64,000 nucleotides of DNA from Microcella pacifica (GTDB lineage Bacteria; Actinomycetota; Actinomycetes; Actinomycetales; Microbacteriaceae), in NCBI RefSeq assembly GCF_009371975.2, contig NZ_VIKT02000007.1, positions 1 through 64,000 on the forward strand, in the 5' to 3' direction. Positions 6,461-15,516 of the stretch are shown in pieces (positions within the stretch are counted from its first letter, which is position 1; each line of letters starts with the position of its first letter). Both the position numbers and the translations under genes were made by a program. The notes under the pieces are model-generated. The model searched no databases. It was given only the letters and a program-made list of their open reading frames with translations, and was not told the DNA's origin.

Positions 6461-7822
6461 CTACGCGGCGGGGCCGTCCACCGCTCGACCTATGAGGGGC
6501 TCGACGTCGGCCATGAAGCGGCGCACGTTGTCGTCGACGATGATGTCGCTCGGGCGCAGCGGGCGCGTGAGGTGCAGCCCCTCGAGCGATCGGATGCGGC
6601 TGAGCGCCACGTAGGTCTGGCCGGGAGCGAACGCGCGCGGGCCGAGGTCGACGATCGCCTGGTCGTAGGTGGAGCCCTGCGATTTGTGGATCGTGACCGC
6701 CCACGCGAGACGCAGGGGAAACTGCGTGAACTCGGCGATGACGTCCTTGCTCACCGACTTCTTCGCCGAGGAGTAGGTGTACTTGTACTTCTCCCACGTC
6801 GCCGGCAGCACCTCGTGGCTCTCGCCGTCGACTTCGACGCGCACCGTGCGACCGATGCTCTCGACCGTGCCGAGCGTGCCGTTCACCCACCGCGGCGGCC
6901 CGTCGCCGCTCGTGTCGTTGCGCAGGAACATCACCTGCGCTCCCACCTTGAGCTCGAGCTGCTCGTCCGCCGGGTAGCCGCCCGCCCCGCCGAACTCGCC
7001 GATGATCTCGGCACGGGCGGTCTTGGAGTCTCCGGGCAGGCGGCGCAGGGCATCCCGATTGATGCGCGTGACGGTCGCGTTCGTCGTCGCGAGGGTCAGC
7101 ACGCCCTCCTCGGGTGCGGGGCGCGAGCCGGCCTCGTTGAGGGCGCGCCCGATCTCGGGCGTGACGGTGCCGTGGCGCACGGCGGTGAGCATGGCGCGAA
7201 AGTCGGCGTCCTGCTGACGGTGGATGGTCTGCAGCTCGACGATGCGCAGATCCGTGTACTGCCACACGGCCGCATCGAAGAACCACATCGAGCGGTAGTG
7301 GTCGGCGTAGTAGGCGCGCTCTCCCTCATCGCGGCCCGGCACGGGGGGGAGCTGGTACGGGTCGCCGAAGAGCACGACCTGAGCCCCGCCGAAGGGCTCG
7401 TGGCGACGGGCGCGCGACTGGCGCAGGCGACGGTCGATCGCGTCCATGAGGTCGGCGCTCACCATCGAGACCTCGTCGATGACGACGGTGTCGACGCTCG
7501 CGAGCAGCCGGCGCAGCTCCGGCGGATCGTCGAGGTCGTGATCCGCGATGAGCCCGATGGGCAGTCGGAAGAGTGAGTGGATCGTCTGCCCGCCCACGTT
7601 CAGTGCGGCGACCCCCGTCGGCGCGCACACGATCGCCGTGCGGTCCGTCGTCGTCAGGTAGGTCTCGAGCAGGGTCGACTTGCCGGTGCCCGCGCGGCCC
7701 GTGACGAAGACGTGGTCGCGCGTCGACTCAATGAGCTCGAGCACGGCGGACTGCTCGGGGCTCAGCGTGGTGCCGTCGGGCGAGCGCCTCGCGCCGTCCG
7801 CTACCGCGTCGGGTGCCGCCAT
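6461..7822 (-). CDS. PIF1/RecD-like ATP-dependent DNA helicase
   Basis: The 453-residue protein has the superfamily-1B helicase motifs in order. These are Walker A GRAGTGKSTLL near residue 45, Walker B VVIDEVSMV, the ALNEAGSRP region and the late TYVALSRIRSLEGL motif with its arginine finger region. The family unwinds DNA 5' to 3' and acts in repair or at blocked forks; many bacteria carry such stand-alone copies of unknown exact role. The ATG at 7822 follows an AGGAG site; a longer upstream frame lacks one. It is transcribed divergently from the gene at 7894. Confidence 0.85.
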   Translation of the reverse strand: MAAPDAVADGARRSPDGTTLSPEQSAVLELIESTRDHVFVTGRAGTGKSTLLETYLTTTDRTAIVCAPTGVAALNVGGQTIHSLFRLPIGLIADHDLDDPPELRRLLASVDTVVIDEVSMVSADLMDAIDRRLRQSRARRHEPFGGAQVVLFGDPYQLPPVPGRDEGERAYYADHYRSMWFFDAAVWQYTDLRIVELQTIHRQQDADFRAMLTAVRHGTVTPEIGRALNEAGSRPAPEEGVLTLATTNATVTRINRDALRRLPGDSKTARAEIIGEFGGAGGYPADEQLELKVGAQVMFLRNDTSGDGPPRWVNGTLGTVESIGRTVRVEVDGESHEVLPATWEKYKYTYSSAKKSVSKDVIAEFTQFPLRLAWAVTIHKSQGSTYDQAIVDLGPRAFAPGQTYVALSRIRSLEGLHLTRPLRPSDIIVDDNVRRFMADVEPLIGRAVDGPAA

Positions 7823-7881
7823 GACGCTCCTGCCTGCGTTCGGGAGCCTCCACTGTATCCGGCGAGCTGCTGCACGAACCG

Positions 7882-7887
7882 TAGGCT
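7882..7887 (+). promoter_or_regulatory. -10 hexamer TAGGCT (leaderless start)
   Basis: TAGGCT ends 6 nt before the ATG at 7894. This matches the TANNNT-N6-start pattern of leaderless actinobacterial genes. The GAGG next to the ATG is too close to act as a ribosome site. Confidence 0.4.
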
Positions 7888-7893
7888 GAGGGC

Positions 7894-8844
7894 ATGAAGC
7901 GGGCACCCCTGGTCTGGGGAGGAGCGGTGGCGGCAGTGGCCGCAGCGGGCGCGGGCCTGCTCGCCCTCGTCATCGGCGCCACGGCCACGCCGGAGGCACA
8001 CGTCGAGCGTTATCTGCAGGCGCTCGCGGCCGATGACCTCGTGACCGCCTCGCGCCTCGCCGGACTCCCCGAGGGGTCGCCCACCCCGGTCGGCGACGCC
8101 GGCGAGCCCGCCGTGCTCGCCGTGCTCGGCCGCATCGAGCGCGGAGACGACCGGGTCGCCATCATCGCGGAGTACGGGGGCCCCACGGATGCGGCCACCG
8201 TCATCCTCACCCTCGCCCCCGCCGAGCCCCTGCTCGGCATCATCCCGCAGTGGAGCTTCACGACCCCTCCCGTGCGCAGCCTCGAGGTCGGCGTGGACCA
8301 GCACGACGAGTTCCTCATCAACGACGAGCGCCTCGCCGCTGCCGCCGCGGGCGAGACCGCCCGCGTCACCGGGTTCGTGCCCGCGCGGCTCGAGATCGGC
8401 ATCGCCGACCCCTACGTCGACGGTCGGTCGGTGAGCGTGCGCCTCACCGGTGCCGCGCCCCGCGTCGTCGTGCTCGAGGCCGAGCCGACCGCGCGGCTCG
8501 AGCGCGGCGTGCTGCAGGAGGTCGAGGCGTTCCTCGCCGACTGCGTCGAGCAGGAGGTCCTGCAGCCGGCCGGCTGCCCCTTCGGCCGAGCGATCGACGA
8601 CCGCGTGCTCGGGCTGCCGCAGTGGGAGCTCGTGAGCGACCCGGTCGTGTCTCTCACCGCATCGTCGACTCCCGGCACGTGGGAGGTGCGTGCTCTCGCC
8701 GAGGTGGGCCTGCGCGTGACGGTGCAGCGCTTGTTCGACGGGCGCATCTCCGATGTCGACACGACCCTCACGGCCACAATCACGGGCGAGGTGGTCATGC
8801 GAGACGGCATGCCCCGGCTGACGATCGCCCCGCCGCGCAGCTAG
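7894..8844 (+). CDS. Conserved-looking secreted or membrane-anchored protein, unknown function
   Basis: The 316-residue protein has an uncleaved signal or anchor helix at about residues 7-29. A large soluble part follows with two similar alternating beta-rich halves and a Cys pair (ADCVEQEVLQPAGCPFG). The first segment (HVERYLQALAADDLVTASRL) resembles the DUF4878/NTF2-like lead-in of lipoprotein-type domains, but this is weak. The protein should lie outside the membrane. It stands alone between two convergent or divergent genes, with no operon partner on its strand. Confidence 0.65.
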   Translation: MKRAPLVWGGAVAAVAAAGAGLLALVIGATATPEAHVERYLQALAADDLVTASRLAGLPEGSPTPVGDAGEPAVLAVLGRIERGDDRVAIIAEYGGPTDAATVILTLAPAEPLLGIIPQWSFTTPPVRSLEVGVDQHDEFLINDERLAAAAAGETARVTGFVPARLEIGIADPYVDGRSVSVRLTGAAPRVVVLEAEPTARLERGVLQEVEAFLADCVEQEVLQPAGCPFGRAIDDRVLGLPQWELVSDPVVSLTASSTPGTWEVRALAEVGLRVTVQRLFDGRISDVDTTLTATITGEVVMRDGMPRLTIAPPRS

Positions 8845-8871
8845 ATGATGCGCTGCTAGGAGGCGTCGAGC

Positions 8872-10935
8872 CTAGGAACGGGTGCGATCGGCGCGTTGCG
8901 CGAGCATGTCGTTGTAGGCATGCAGCTCGGCGTCGCCGTCGCGCTCCGCCTGCCGGTCGCGCCGCTTCGACTCGCGACTGTCGGATCGGCTCCACGACAG
9001 CATGACGAGCAGCGCGAGCGCGAGGGTCGGAATCTCGCCGACGCTCCACGCGATGCCACCGCCGGTCTGCTGGTCGGCGAGCGGCGCCTGACCCCACTCG
9101 CGGCCCATCGCTCCGTACCACTCCGGCAGCAGGAGGCCCGTGCCCGTGAGCAGGAAGAGTCCGAAGAAGGCGTGGAACGCCATGGTCGCCATGAGGATGA
9201 GCAACCGGATCGGGTACGGCGGCCGAGAGGGGGCGGGGTCGATGCCGATGAGCGCATTGACGAAGAGGAAGCCGCTCAGCAGGAAGTGCAGGATCATCCA
9301 CTGGTGCCCCACATGATCGGTCACAGCCCACGAGAACAGGGGCGAGTAGTAGAACGCGAGGAGCGACACGGCGAACACGACGGCTGCGACGAGGGGGTGC
9401 CCGACGACACCGGCGAAGCGCGAGTGGACGATCGCGAGAATCCACTCCCGCGGCCCCCTCGACCCGTCGGTGCGCGCGTGGATCGCGCGCGCCGCGAGAG
9501 TCACGGGCGCGGCGAGCACGAGCAGCACGGGAATCGCCATGCTCAGCAGCATGTGCCCGAGCATGTGCACGCTGAACAGGTACGGCTCGTAGACGGCGAA
9601 CCCTCCGCTCGTCACCGCGAACAGCATCGCCATGCCCGCGACCCACAGGATCGTGCGGTGCACGGGCCAGCGGTCGCCACGCCGGTGGAGTCGCCACGCG
9701 CCGGCCAAATAGAAGAAGGCGCCGAAGACGGCGAGGAGCGCCCACAGCAGGTTGAGATCCCACTCCGTCGCGAGTCGCCACGGCTCGAACGGCGGCGGCA
9801 GGGGCGAGCCCGTGAGCAGCTCGGCGGGCGTCGGGTCGGCGAGTTCCTCGGCGGGTACCTCCTCGACGGGAGGCGCGGTGCGCGCGAGCGCCGTGGCGAT
9901 GCCGGAGGCCGCGCCCATGACGACGAGCTCGGCGACGACGATCGCCCACAGGGATGCTCGGGGCCGGACCGCGCGCTGCACGCGAGCGATGAGCACGCCG
10001 CGGTAGGCGGCGCCGAACGCCCCGAGTGCGACGAGCGAGACGACCTTGGCGATGAGGAGCGCGCCGTACGGCGTTGCGAGACCCTCGAGCGTGCCGACGC
10101 GGATCTGCGCGCTCACGAGCCCGGAGACCGCGACGACGATGAAGGCAATGAGGGCGAGGGTCGAGTAGCGCGCGAGCACAGCGCCGAGTCGATCGCCGAG
10201 AGCGCGGCGCGCGAGCACGAGAGTGAGCAGGCCCCCAACCCAGACGGCCGCGAAGACGCTGTGCAGGTACACGGCCGTGACCGCCGCGTCGTGGTCGGCC
10301 GTGCCGCCCGCGTGCCCCGTCTGCGCGACCGGCCACACGGCGGCGACGGCGAGCACGAGCACACCGGCCAGGAGCGCGGGCGAGCGCACGGCGAAGCACA
10401 GCACCGTGACGACGGCCGCCATGAGCGCGGTCGCGAGCCACGCCTGCCCGAGCTCGCGCTCGGTGAAGAATGAGGCGAGCAGCTGGCCGAAGCGGTCGTC
10501 GAGCGTGATCGGCTCGAGGAAGACGCTGAGGAAGATGAAGAACCCCGTGGCGCCGGCCCCGAGTGCCCACAGGGCCGCGCCCGCCGCCGCCACGTCGAGT
10601 GCGCGATCGTAGGCGGGCGTGTCGCGCGCGAGCGCGAGGAGTGACAGGAGGAGCGCGCCGATCGCGGCGGAAGCGCCGAGCGTCGTCGCGAGCTTCGCGA
10701 TCGGCAGTCCGTAGCGCACGACCGGTCCGGGGTCGAGCACGAGGGGAGCCTCGGCGGCCCCACCGACGACGAGGGAGACGAGGAGGGCGAGGAGAGCGGC
10801 GGCGCCGAGGGCGACGATGGCGAGCACTCCCCACGGGAGGCCCTCGCGCTCGACAGGGCCCGAACCGGGGCCGCCGGGGGCGCGGCGCGCGGCAGCACTC
10901 TGCGTCGTGCGGGTCGCGGGTGGCGACGTCGTCAT
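8872..10935 (-). CDS. CopD-CtaG fusion: copper import / cytochrome oxidase assembly protein
   Basis: The 687-residue polytopic protein joins a CopD-like half (about 1-340, eight or so spans, with the GHAGGTADHDAA loop) to a CtaG (caa3-type) half with the membrane His motif HMLGHMLLS. Such fusions are common in actinobacteria and are thought to move copper across the membrane for cytochrome c oxidase assembly. The start at 10935 follows AGGAAGG; the frame can be extended 40 codons further but with no ribosome site. The gene is monocistronic and convergent with 7894-8844. Substrate and direction are inferred from the family. Confidence 0.85.
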   Translation of the reverse strand: MTTSPPATRTTQSAAARRAPGGPGSGPVEREGLPWGVLAIVALGAAALLALLVSLVVGGAAEAPLVLDPGPVVRYGLPIAKLATTLGASAAIGALLLSLLALARDTPAYDRALDVAAAGAALWALGAGATGFFIFLSVFLEPITLDDRFGQLLASFFTERELGQAWLATALMAAVVTVLCFAVRSPALLAGVLVLAVAAVWPVAQTGHAGGTADHDAAVTAVYLHSVFAAVWVGGLLTLVLARRALGDRLGAVLARYSTLALIAFIVVAVSGLVSAQIRVGTLEGLATPYGALLIAKVVSLVALGAFGAAYRGVLIARVQRAVRPRASLWAIVVAELVVMGAASGIATALARTAPPVEEVPAEELADPTPAELLTGSPLPPPFEPWRLATEWDLNLLWALLAVFGAFFYLAGAWRLHRRGDRWPVHRTILWVAGMAMLFAVTSGGFAVYEPYLFSVHMLGHMLLSMAIPVLLVLAAPVTLAARAIHARTDGSRGPREWILAIVHSRFAGVVGHPLVAAVVFAVSLLAFYYSPLFSWAVTDHVGHQWMILHFLLSGFLFVNALIGIDPAPSRPPYPIRLLILMATMAFHAFFGLFLLTGTGLLLPEWYGAMGREWGQAPLADQQTGGGIAWSVGEIPTLALALLVMLSWSRSDSRESKRRDRQAERDGDAELHAYNDMLAQRADRTRS

Positions 10936-11054
10936 GCGGGCGGCCTTCCTACTCTCCTCGAGGCTAGACGACGCCGCTGAGGACGAGGCGAGCCGAGCAT
11001 CCCGTCTCGCCGTCGTGAGCCGCCCGGCACCGCTGGCCACAGACTGCGCCCACA

Positions 11055-11091
11055 CAAAAAAGGCGGCCCCGCGCGATGCGCGGAGCCGCCT
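11055..11091 (-). terminator. Rho-independent terminator of hup
   Basis: A GC-rich stem (AGGCGGC pairing with GCCGCCT, extended inward by CCGCG/CGCGG) is followed on the minus strand by TTTTTT. It lies 25 bp past the HU stop codon. Confidence 0.85.
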
Positions 11092-11115
11092 GATCGTCAG
11101 GTACGGGGGTGAACC

Positions 11116-11388
11116 CTACTTGGCAGCGGCCTTGAGCTTGCTGCCGGCGCTGACCTTCACGCCGTAGGACGCGGCGATCTGGATCGTCTCACCCGTCTGG
11201 GGGTTGCGGCCCTGGCGCGCCGAGCGGTGGGTGCGCTCGAAAGCGATCCACCCGGGGATCGAGACCTTGGTGCCACTGGCGACGGCGCCGGAGACGACCG
11301 AGAACAGGGCGTCGACGGTGCGGTTGACGTCAGCCTGGCTCAGGCCGGACTCAGCGGCCACTGCGGCGACGAGCTCGGAACGGTTCAT
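11116..11388 (-). CDS. hup: HU-family nucleoid-associated protein
   Basis: The 90-residue DNA-binding protein has the HU/IHF fold. An N-terminal helical dimer part (MNRSELVAAVAAESGLS) is followed by GWIAFERTHRSARQGRNPQT, the beta-arm signature, and a short Lys-rich tail. It lacks the long PAKKA-type tail seen in mycobacterial HU. It bends and compacts DNA as a homodimer. GAGGAC precedes the ATG, and a strong terminator follows. It lies downstream of the ribosomal-protein genes on the same strand but is probably an independent unit. Confidence 0.95.
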   Translation of the reverse strand: MNRSELVAAVAAESGLSQADVNRTVDALFSVVSGAVASGTKVSIPGWIAFERTHRSARQGRNPQTGETIQIAASYGVKVSAGSKLKAAAK

Positions 11389-11460
11389 GGTGTCCTCCTC
11401 GGACCTCAGTTGTGCTGGAGACGACTCTCCAGCAGTGTGTGCTGTCGAGCCGCCTTGACG

Positions 11461-11766
11461 CTACCAGCTTGACTTGGTGATTCCGGGCAACTCACCACGG
11501 TGAGCCATATCCCGGAAGCGGACGCGCGAGATGCCGTACTTGGTGAGGACACCGCGCGGGCGGCCGTCGATCGCGTCGCGCGAGCGGACGCGGACGGGGG
11601 ACGCGTTGCGGGGCAGCTTCTGCAGACCCTTGCGCGCGGCCTCGCGGGACTCGTCGGTGCCGTTCGGGTCGACGAGGGCCTTCTTCAGCTCGAGTCGCTT
11701 CGCGGCGTAGCGCTCCACGACGATCTTGCGCTGCTCGTTGCGCGCGATTTTGCTCTTCTTCGCCAT
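11461..11766 (-). CDS. rpsN: 30S ribosomal protein S14 (zinc-free type)
   Basis: The 101-residue S14 starts [20 protein letters not shown] and includes the [19 protein letters not shown] signature. It is the long form with no cysteines, so it does not bind zinc, unlike the short S14 with a zinc knuckle. It is the last gene of rpmB-rpmG-rpsN, which neighbours zur and znuBCA. In Streptomyces and mycobacteria such zinc-free paralogues are Zur-controlled. Whether a zinc-binding S14 exists elsewhere in this genome cannot be seen here. Confidence 0.95.
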   Translation of the reverse strand: MAKKSKIARNEQRKIVVERYAAKRLELKKALVDPNGTDESREAARKGLQKLPRNASPVRVRSRDAIDGRPRGVLTKYGISRVRFRDMAHRGELPGITKSSW

Positions 11767-11769
11767 GAC

Positions 11770-11937
11770 TTAGCGCTCCTCGCGGAATTCGACGTGCTTG
11801 CGGATGACCGGGTCGTACTTCTTGAGCACGAGGCGGTCGGGGTCGTTGCGACGGTTCTTGCGGGTCACGTAGGTGTACCCGGTGCCGGCGGTCGACCGAA
11901 GCTTGATGATGGGACGGACGTCCTGCTGCTTGGCCAC
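11770..11937 (-). CDS. rpmG: 50S ribosomal protein L33 (zinc-free type)
   Basis: This 55-residue protein begins with GTG and reads [20 protein letters not shown] and [16 protein letters not shown], the L33 pattern. No cysteines are present, so the CxxC pairs of zinc-binding L33 are replaced. The GTG start touches the last base of the rpmB stop (TAGTG), and rpsN follows 3 bases after the stop. The three genes are clearly one operon. Confidence 0.92.
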   Translation of the reverse strand: MAKQQDVRPIIKLRSTAGTGYTYVTRKNRRNDPDRLVLKKYDPVIRKHVEFREER

Positions 11938-12173
11938 TAGATCTTCTCCCCGCGGGCGATGAGGTCCTTGACGACGGACTCGATGCCGCGCGCGTCGATC
12001 ACCTTGATGCCCTTCGCCGACAGGGTCAGCGTGACGTTACGGCGAAGCGACGGCACGAAGTACGTCTTCTTCTGGATGTTCGGGTCGAACCGGCGCTTGG
12101 TGCGGCGGTGCGAGTGCGAGATGTTGTGTCCGAAACCGGGAACGGCTCCGGTCACCTGGCAGACGGCTGCCAT
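11937..12173 (-). CDS. rpmB: 50S ribosomal protein L28
   Basis: The 78-residue L28 starts [20 protein letters not shown] and has [14 protein letters not shown], close to the actinobacterial RpmB2 type. Only one Cys is present, so no zinc knuckle is expected. The ATG at 12173 follows AGAGGAG. It leads the rpmB-rpmG-rpsN operon. A perfect 18-bp inverted repeat lies 26 bp upstream. No clear Zur palindrome is visible in front of it. Confidence 0.95.
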   Translation of the reverse strand: MAAVCQVTGAVPGFGHNISHSHRRTKRRFDPNIQKKTYFVPSLRRNVTLTLSAKGIKVIDARGIESVVKDLIARGEKI

Positions 12174-12198
12174 GGCTCCTCTTTTCTTCTGGGCTACC

Positions 12199-12216
12199 GT
12201 GCGGCGAACGCCGCAC
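12199..12216. repeat. Perfect inverted repeat in the rpmB leader
   Basis: GTGCGGCG and CGCCGCAC are exact reverse complements separated by AA. The site lies 26-43 bp before the rpmB ATG, in the likely 5' leader or promoter. It could be an RNA hairpin (7-bp stem, 4-nt loop) or a protein site. A second perfect palindrome, GAACCGGTTC, lies at 12245-12254. Confidence 0.6.
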
Positions 12217-12384
12217 CCAAGGTCACTTGTCGGCACGCAGATCTGAACCGGTTCCGGTCGTGTAGCGGGTGACCGGGGAACAGTGCGCACAAGGACGAGC
12301 GGATGTCCGCTCGGCACAATCGCCTAGCTTACGTCCTGCAGGGCCCGTGTCGCAACGCGGAGGCCGGGGCGCTCGGGGGCGCGG

Positions 12385-12780
12385 CTACTGCTGCCGGGCA
12401 TCCGCGGTGCACTGCGGGCACAGGCCGAAGACATCCACGACGTGCTCGGCCGCCGTGAAGCCGTGCTCGGTCGCGACGCCGCGCGCCCACGACTCGACCG
12501 CGGCGGCCTCGATCTCGACCGTCATGCCGCAGCGGCGGCAGATGAGGTGGTGGTGGTGGCTGCCCGGCGTGCACGCGCGGTAGAGCGCCTCGCCCTCCTG
12601 CTGCAGCGAGTCGGCTTCGCCCTCCTCCGTGAGGTCGGTGAGCGCCCGGTAGACGGTGGCGAGGCCGATCGTCGAGCCCGAATCGCGCAGCGAGCCGTGC
12701 AGGGCTTGAGCGCTCACGAAACCCTCGGCCGTCGAGAGGGCCGTGCGTACTGCCTCGCGCTGCCACGTGTTCCGCTTCAT
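12385..12780 (-). CDS. zur: Zur: Fur-family zinc uptake repressor
   Basis: The 131-residue Fur-family regulator has a winged helix (TIGLATVYRALTDL), the HHHH metal region (GSHHHHLICRRCG) and a second Cys pair (GLCPQC). The two CxxC pairs hold the structural zinc; the His cluster forms the sensing site. The start overlaps the znuB stop (ATGA), so zur is the last cistron of znuA-znuC-znuB-zur and probably controls its own operon. Context identifies the metal as zinc. The convergent spacing to rpmB suggests a shared zinc-response locus. Confidence 0.9.
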   Translation of the reverse strand: MKRNTWQREAVRTALSTAEGFVSAQALHGSLRDSGSTIGLATVYRALTDLTEEGEADSLQQEGEALYRACTPGSHHHHLICRRCGMTVEIEAAAVESWARGVATEHGFTAAEHVVDVFGLCPQCTADARQQ

Positions 12781-13649
12781 GTCGCCTCCAGCGTACGCCG
12801 CGACGGTGCTGACAGGCGGCGCGAGGTCGCCGAGAGGCGACGGGAGCCGACGATGCGGCACACGACGTAGATCGCGAACGAGATGGTCGTGATGTAGGGG
12901 CTGATGGGGAGCGAGCCGCCGATCGCGAGCAGGATGCCCCCCACGGCCGAGACGAAGCCGAAGACCATGCTGAGCACGGGCACGAGCACGGGGGAGCTAG
13001 AGACGCGCAGAGCGGCGGCGGCCGGCGTCACGAGCAGGGCGAGCACGAGGAGCGCCCCGATGACCTGCACCGAGACGGCGACTGCGAGGCCCAGGAGCAC
13101 CATGAAGATGAAGGAGAGCGGGCGCCCCGGCACCCCGCGAGCGTGGGCGACCTCGGGATCGAGGCTGTCGAACGTGAGAGGGCGCCACACGACGATCAGC
13201 ACGAGGAGCACGAGCACGCTGATCGTGATGAGCAGTCCGAGCTGCGGGATGTCGACGCTGATGATCTGGCCCGTGAGCAGCCCGAACTTGTTGCCGCTGC
13301 GCCCCGGGTAGAGGGCGAGGAAGAGGATGCCGAGCCCGAGCCCGAAGGGCATGAGCACGCCGATGATCGAGTTGCGGTCGCGCGCCCGCGCGCCGAGGAG
13401 TCCGATGAGCGCGGCGGCGACGAGGGAGCCGACGAGGGAGCCCGCGACGACGTTGAGGCCCAGAAGGAGGGCAGCGGCAGCGCCTGCGAAGGAGAGCTCG
13501 CTGATGCCGTGCACCGCGAACGCCATGTCGCGCTGCATGACGAAGACGCCGATGAGCCCGCCGAGGATGCCGAGGACGGCGGCGGCGATGATCGAGTTCT
13601 GCACGAGCGCGAGCAGCTGCACGTACGTCTCCCAGTCGACCGTGATCAT
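12777..13649 (-). CDS. znuB: Zinc ABC transporter permease ZnuB
   Basis: The 290-residue membrane permease of the ABC-3 family has about eight to nine hydrophobic spans. It includes the conserved segment MAFAVHGISELSFAGAAAAL. It would pair with ZnuC to import zinc delivered by ZnuA. The start overlaps the znuC stop by 4 bases and the stop overlaps the zur start by 4. The C-terminal tail is Arg/Ser-rich and cytoplasmic. Confidence 0.92.
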   Translation of the reverse strand: MITVDWETYVQLLALVQNSIIAAAVLGILGGLIGVFVMQRDMAFAVHGISELSFAGAAAALLLGLNVVAGSLVGSLVAAALIGLLGARARDRNSIIGVLMPFGLGLGILFLALYPGRSGNKFGLLTGQIISVDIPQLGLLITISVLVLLVLIVVWRPLTFDSLDPEVAHARGVPGRPLSFIFMVLLGLAVAVSVQVIGALLVLALLVTPAAAALRVSSSPVLVPVLSMVFGFVSAVGGILLAIGGSLPISPYITTISFAIYVVCRIVGSRRLSATSRRLSAPSRRTLEAT

Positions 13650-14467
13650 GCGATCACCTCGTGGTGGTGGTCGCCGTCGGGCACGCCCACGACGATGACA
13701 CGGCCCCGCGAACGGATGACCTCGACGCTCGTGCCGTACAGGCCGCTCAGCACGTCGTCGCGCAGCACCTCGTCGGGAGTGCCGATCGTGAAGCGGCCCT
13801 GGGCGAGGTACAGGATGCGGTCGACCATGCCGAGCACGGGGTTCACATCGTGGGTGACGAAGACGACGGCTGTGCCGTGGTCGCGCCGACGCGCGTCGAT
13901 GAGCTCGCTCACCTCGCGCTGGTGGTGCAGGTCGAGGCTCATGAGCGGCTCATCGCACAACAGCAGCACCGGGTCGTCGGCGAGAGACTGGGCGACCCGC
14001 AGGCGCTGCTGCTCGCCGCCCGAGAGAGTGCCGAGGGGTCGGTCGGCATAGGCGTCGGCTCCGACCGCGGTGAGCAGGGCATCCACGCGATCGTGGTCGG
14101 CGCGCGTCGCGATCGGCGGACCCCAGCGGTGACCGTTGACGCCCAGCATGACCAGGTCGCGGCCGCGCAGGGGAGTGCCCGGCGGCACGATCTTCTGCTG
14201 GGGAATGTAGCCGACGCGGCGTGCGCCACGACGAGCGGGATGCCCGGCCACGAGCACCTCGCCCGCGTCGAGCCGCTGCTGCCCGAGCATCGCGCGCAGC
14301 AGGCTCGTCTTGCCCGAGCCGTTCGCGCCGAGGACGGCGAGGAACTCGCCGGGCGCGATGTCGAGGTCGAGCCCGCTCCACAGCCCGCGGCCGCCGAAGC
14401 CGAGAGCCCCACCGCGGATGCTGAGAACCGGGGCGGGGCGTTCGGAGCCGAGAGTGTCGGGTGTCAC
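13646..14467 (-). CDS. znuC: Zinc ABC transporter ATPase ZnuC
   Basis: The 273-residue ATPase has Walker A GANGSGKTSLL, signature LSGGEQQRL, Walker B VLLLCDEPL and the switch His (FVTHDV). The GTG at 14467 overlaps the znuA stop (GTGA) and gives normal family length. A longer frame exists but would lie deep inside znuA. ZnuC powers import through ZnuB. The D-loop reads MSLDLHHQREV. Confidence 0.92.
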   Translation of the reverse strand: MTPDTLGSERPAPVLSIRGGALGFGGRGLWSGLDLDIAPGEFLAVLGANGSGKTSLLRAMLGQQRLDAGEVLVAGHPARRGARRVGYIPQQKIVPPGTPLRGRDLVMLGVNGHRWGPPIATRADHDRVDALLTAVGADAYADRPLGTLSGGEQQRLRVAQSLADDPVLLLCDEPLMSLDLHHQREVSELIDARRRDHGTAVVFVTHDVNPVLGMVDRILYLAQGRFTIGTPDEVLRDDVLSGLYGTSVEVIRSRGRVIVVGVPDGDHHHEVIA

Positions 14468-15495
14468 GCGGCCGTCAGCGCCGACTCCACGGCCTCGACG
14501 TTCGCGCGCATCCATGACACGTAGTCTTCCCCCTCCGGGAGGGTTTCGACGAACGAGACCACCGCGATGCCCGCAGCCTCCGCGGCGTCGCGCACGCGCT
14601 GGGTCTCCGGGCTCTCGGTCTGCTCGTTGTAGGCGAGCAAGCGCACGTCTCCCGAGTCGATGAGGTCGAGGGTCTGCTGGAGCGCGAGCGGGGGTACGTC
14701 GGCACCCTCCTCGATCGCCTCGGAGAACTCCTCGGGCGTGCCGTCCTCGAAGCCGAGCTCGGCCAGCAGGTACACGGGCACGGGCTCCGTCGCGGCGACG
14801 GTGCCGCCCCCGAGGAAGCCGGCGAGCGCCTCCATGTCGGCCTCGAGGGACTCGAGGTCAGTCAGGAAGGCGGCGAGGTTGCTCTCGTAGGAGGCCGCGT
14901 TGTCGGCGTCCGTCTCCACGAGCGCCTCGGTGATGGCCTCGGCCACGTGCGCGATGCTGTGCACGTCGTACCAGACGTGCTCGTTGAGGCCCTCGATGTG
15001 GCCGTGGTCGTCGGCGTGATCGTCGGCGTGGTCGTCGCCGGCGTGGTCGTCGCTGTGGTCCTCGCCCGCGTGCTCCTCCTCGGCGTGGTCCTCGTCACCG
15101 TGAGCTTCCTCGGCGTGGTCCTCCTCGAGGAGTCCGCTCGCCTCGACGGCGGAGATGACGATCGCGCTCGAGCCGGAGCCGTCGACGAGCACGTCGACGA
15201 AGGGGTCGTAGCCGCCGCCGTTCTCGATGACGATGTCGGCGTTGGCGATCGCCAGCTGGTCTTGCGCACTCGCCTCGTAGCTGTGCGGGTCGATCGCGGC
15301 GCTCTCGATGATGCTCGTGACGGTCGCGAGGTCCCCCGCGAGCGACTGCGCGATGTCGCCGTACACGTTCGTGGAGGCGACGACGGAGAGGCCTTCGGCG
15401 TCGTCCGCGGGGGCGGGGCTCGCACAGCCGGCGAGGGCGACCGCGACGATGCCGCTCGTGAGGAGGGCGGGAAGGGAACGGGCGGAAGAGGTCAT
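14464..15495 (-). CDS. znuA: Zinc-binding lipoprotein ZnuA
   Basis: The 343-residue cluster-9 solute-binding protein has a lipoprotein signal with the lipobox LAGC near residue 25, so it is anchored outside the membrane. A long His/Asp/Glu-rich loop at about residues 125-170 contains many HA-DDHADDH repeats, typical of zinc (not manganese) binders. The conserved NEHVWYD motif follows. The ATG at 15495 is 20 bp from the Zur-like palindrome, so the operon starts here. Confidence 0.92.
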   Translation of the reverse strand: MTSSARSLPALLTSGIVAVALAGCASPAPADDAEGLSVVASTNVYGDIAQSLAGDLATVTSIIESAAIDPHSYEASAQDQLAIANADIVIENGGGYDPFVDVLVDGSGSSAIVISAVEASGLLEEDHAEEAHGDEDHAEEEHAGEDHSDDHAGDDHADDHADDHGHIEGLNEHVWYDVHSIAHVAEAITEALVETDADNAASYESNLAAFLTDLESLEADMEALAGFLGGGTVAATEPVPVYLLAELGFEDGTPEEFSEAIEEGADVPPLALQQTLDLIDSGDVRLLAYNEQTESPETQRVRDAAEAAGIAVVSFVETLPEGEDYVSWMRANVEAVESALTAA

Positions 15496-15516
15496 GGGAA
15501 GAGAGTAGGGCTTATC

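Noticed and set aside
12174-12380. Zur box upstream of rpmB
   Set aside because: The palindromes there do not fit the Zur consensus, so Zur control of rpmB is left as a question.
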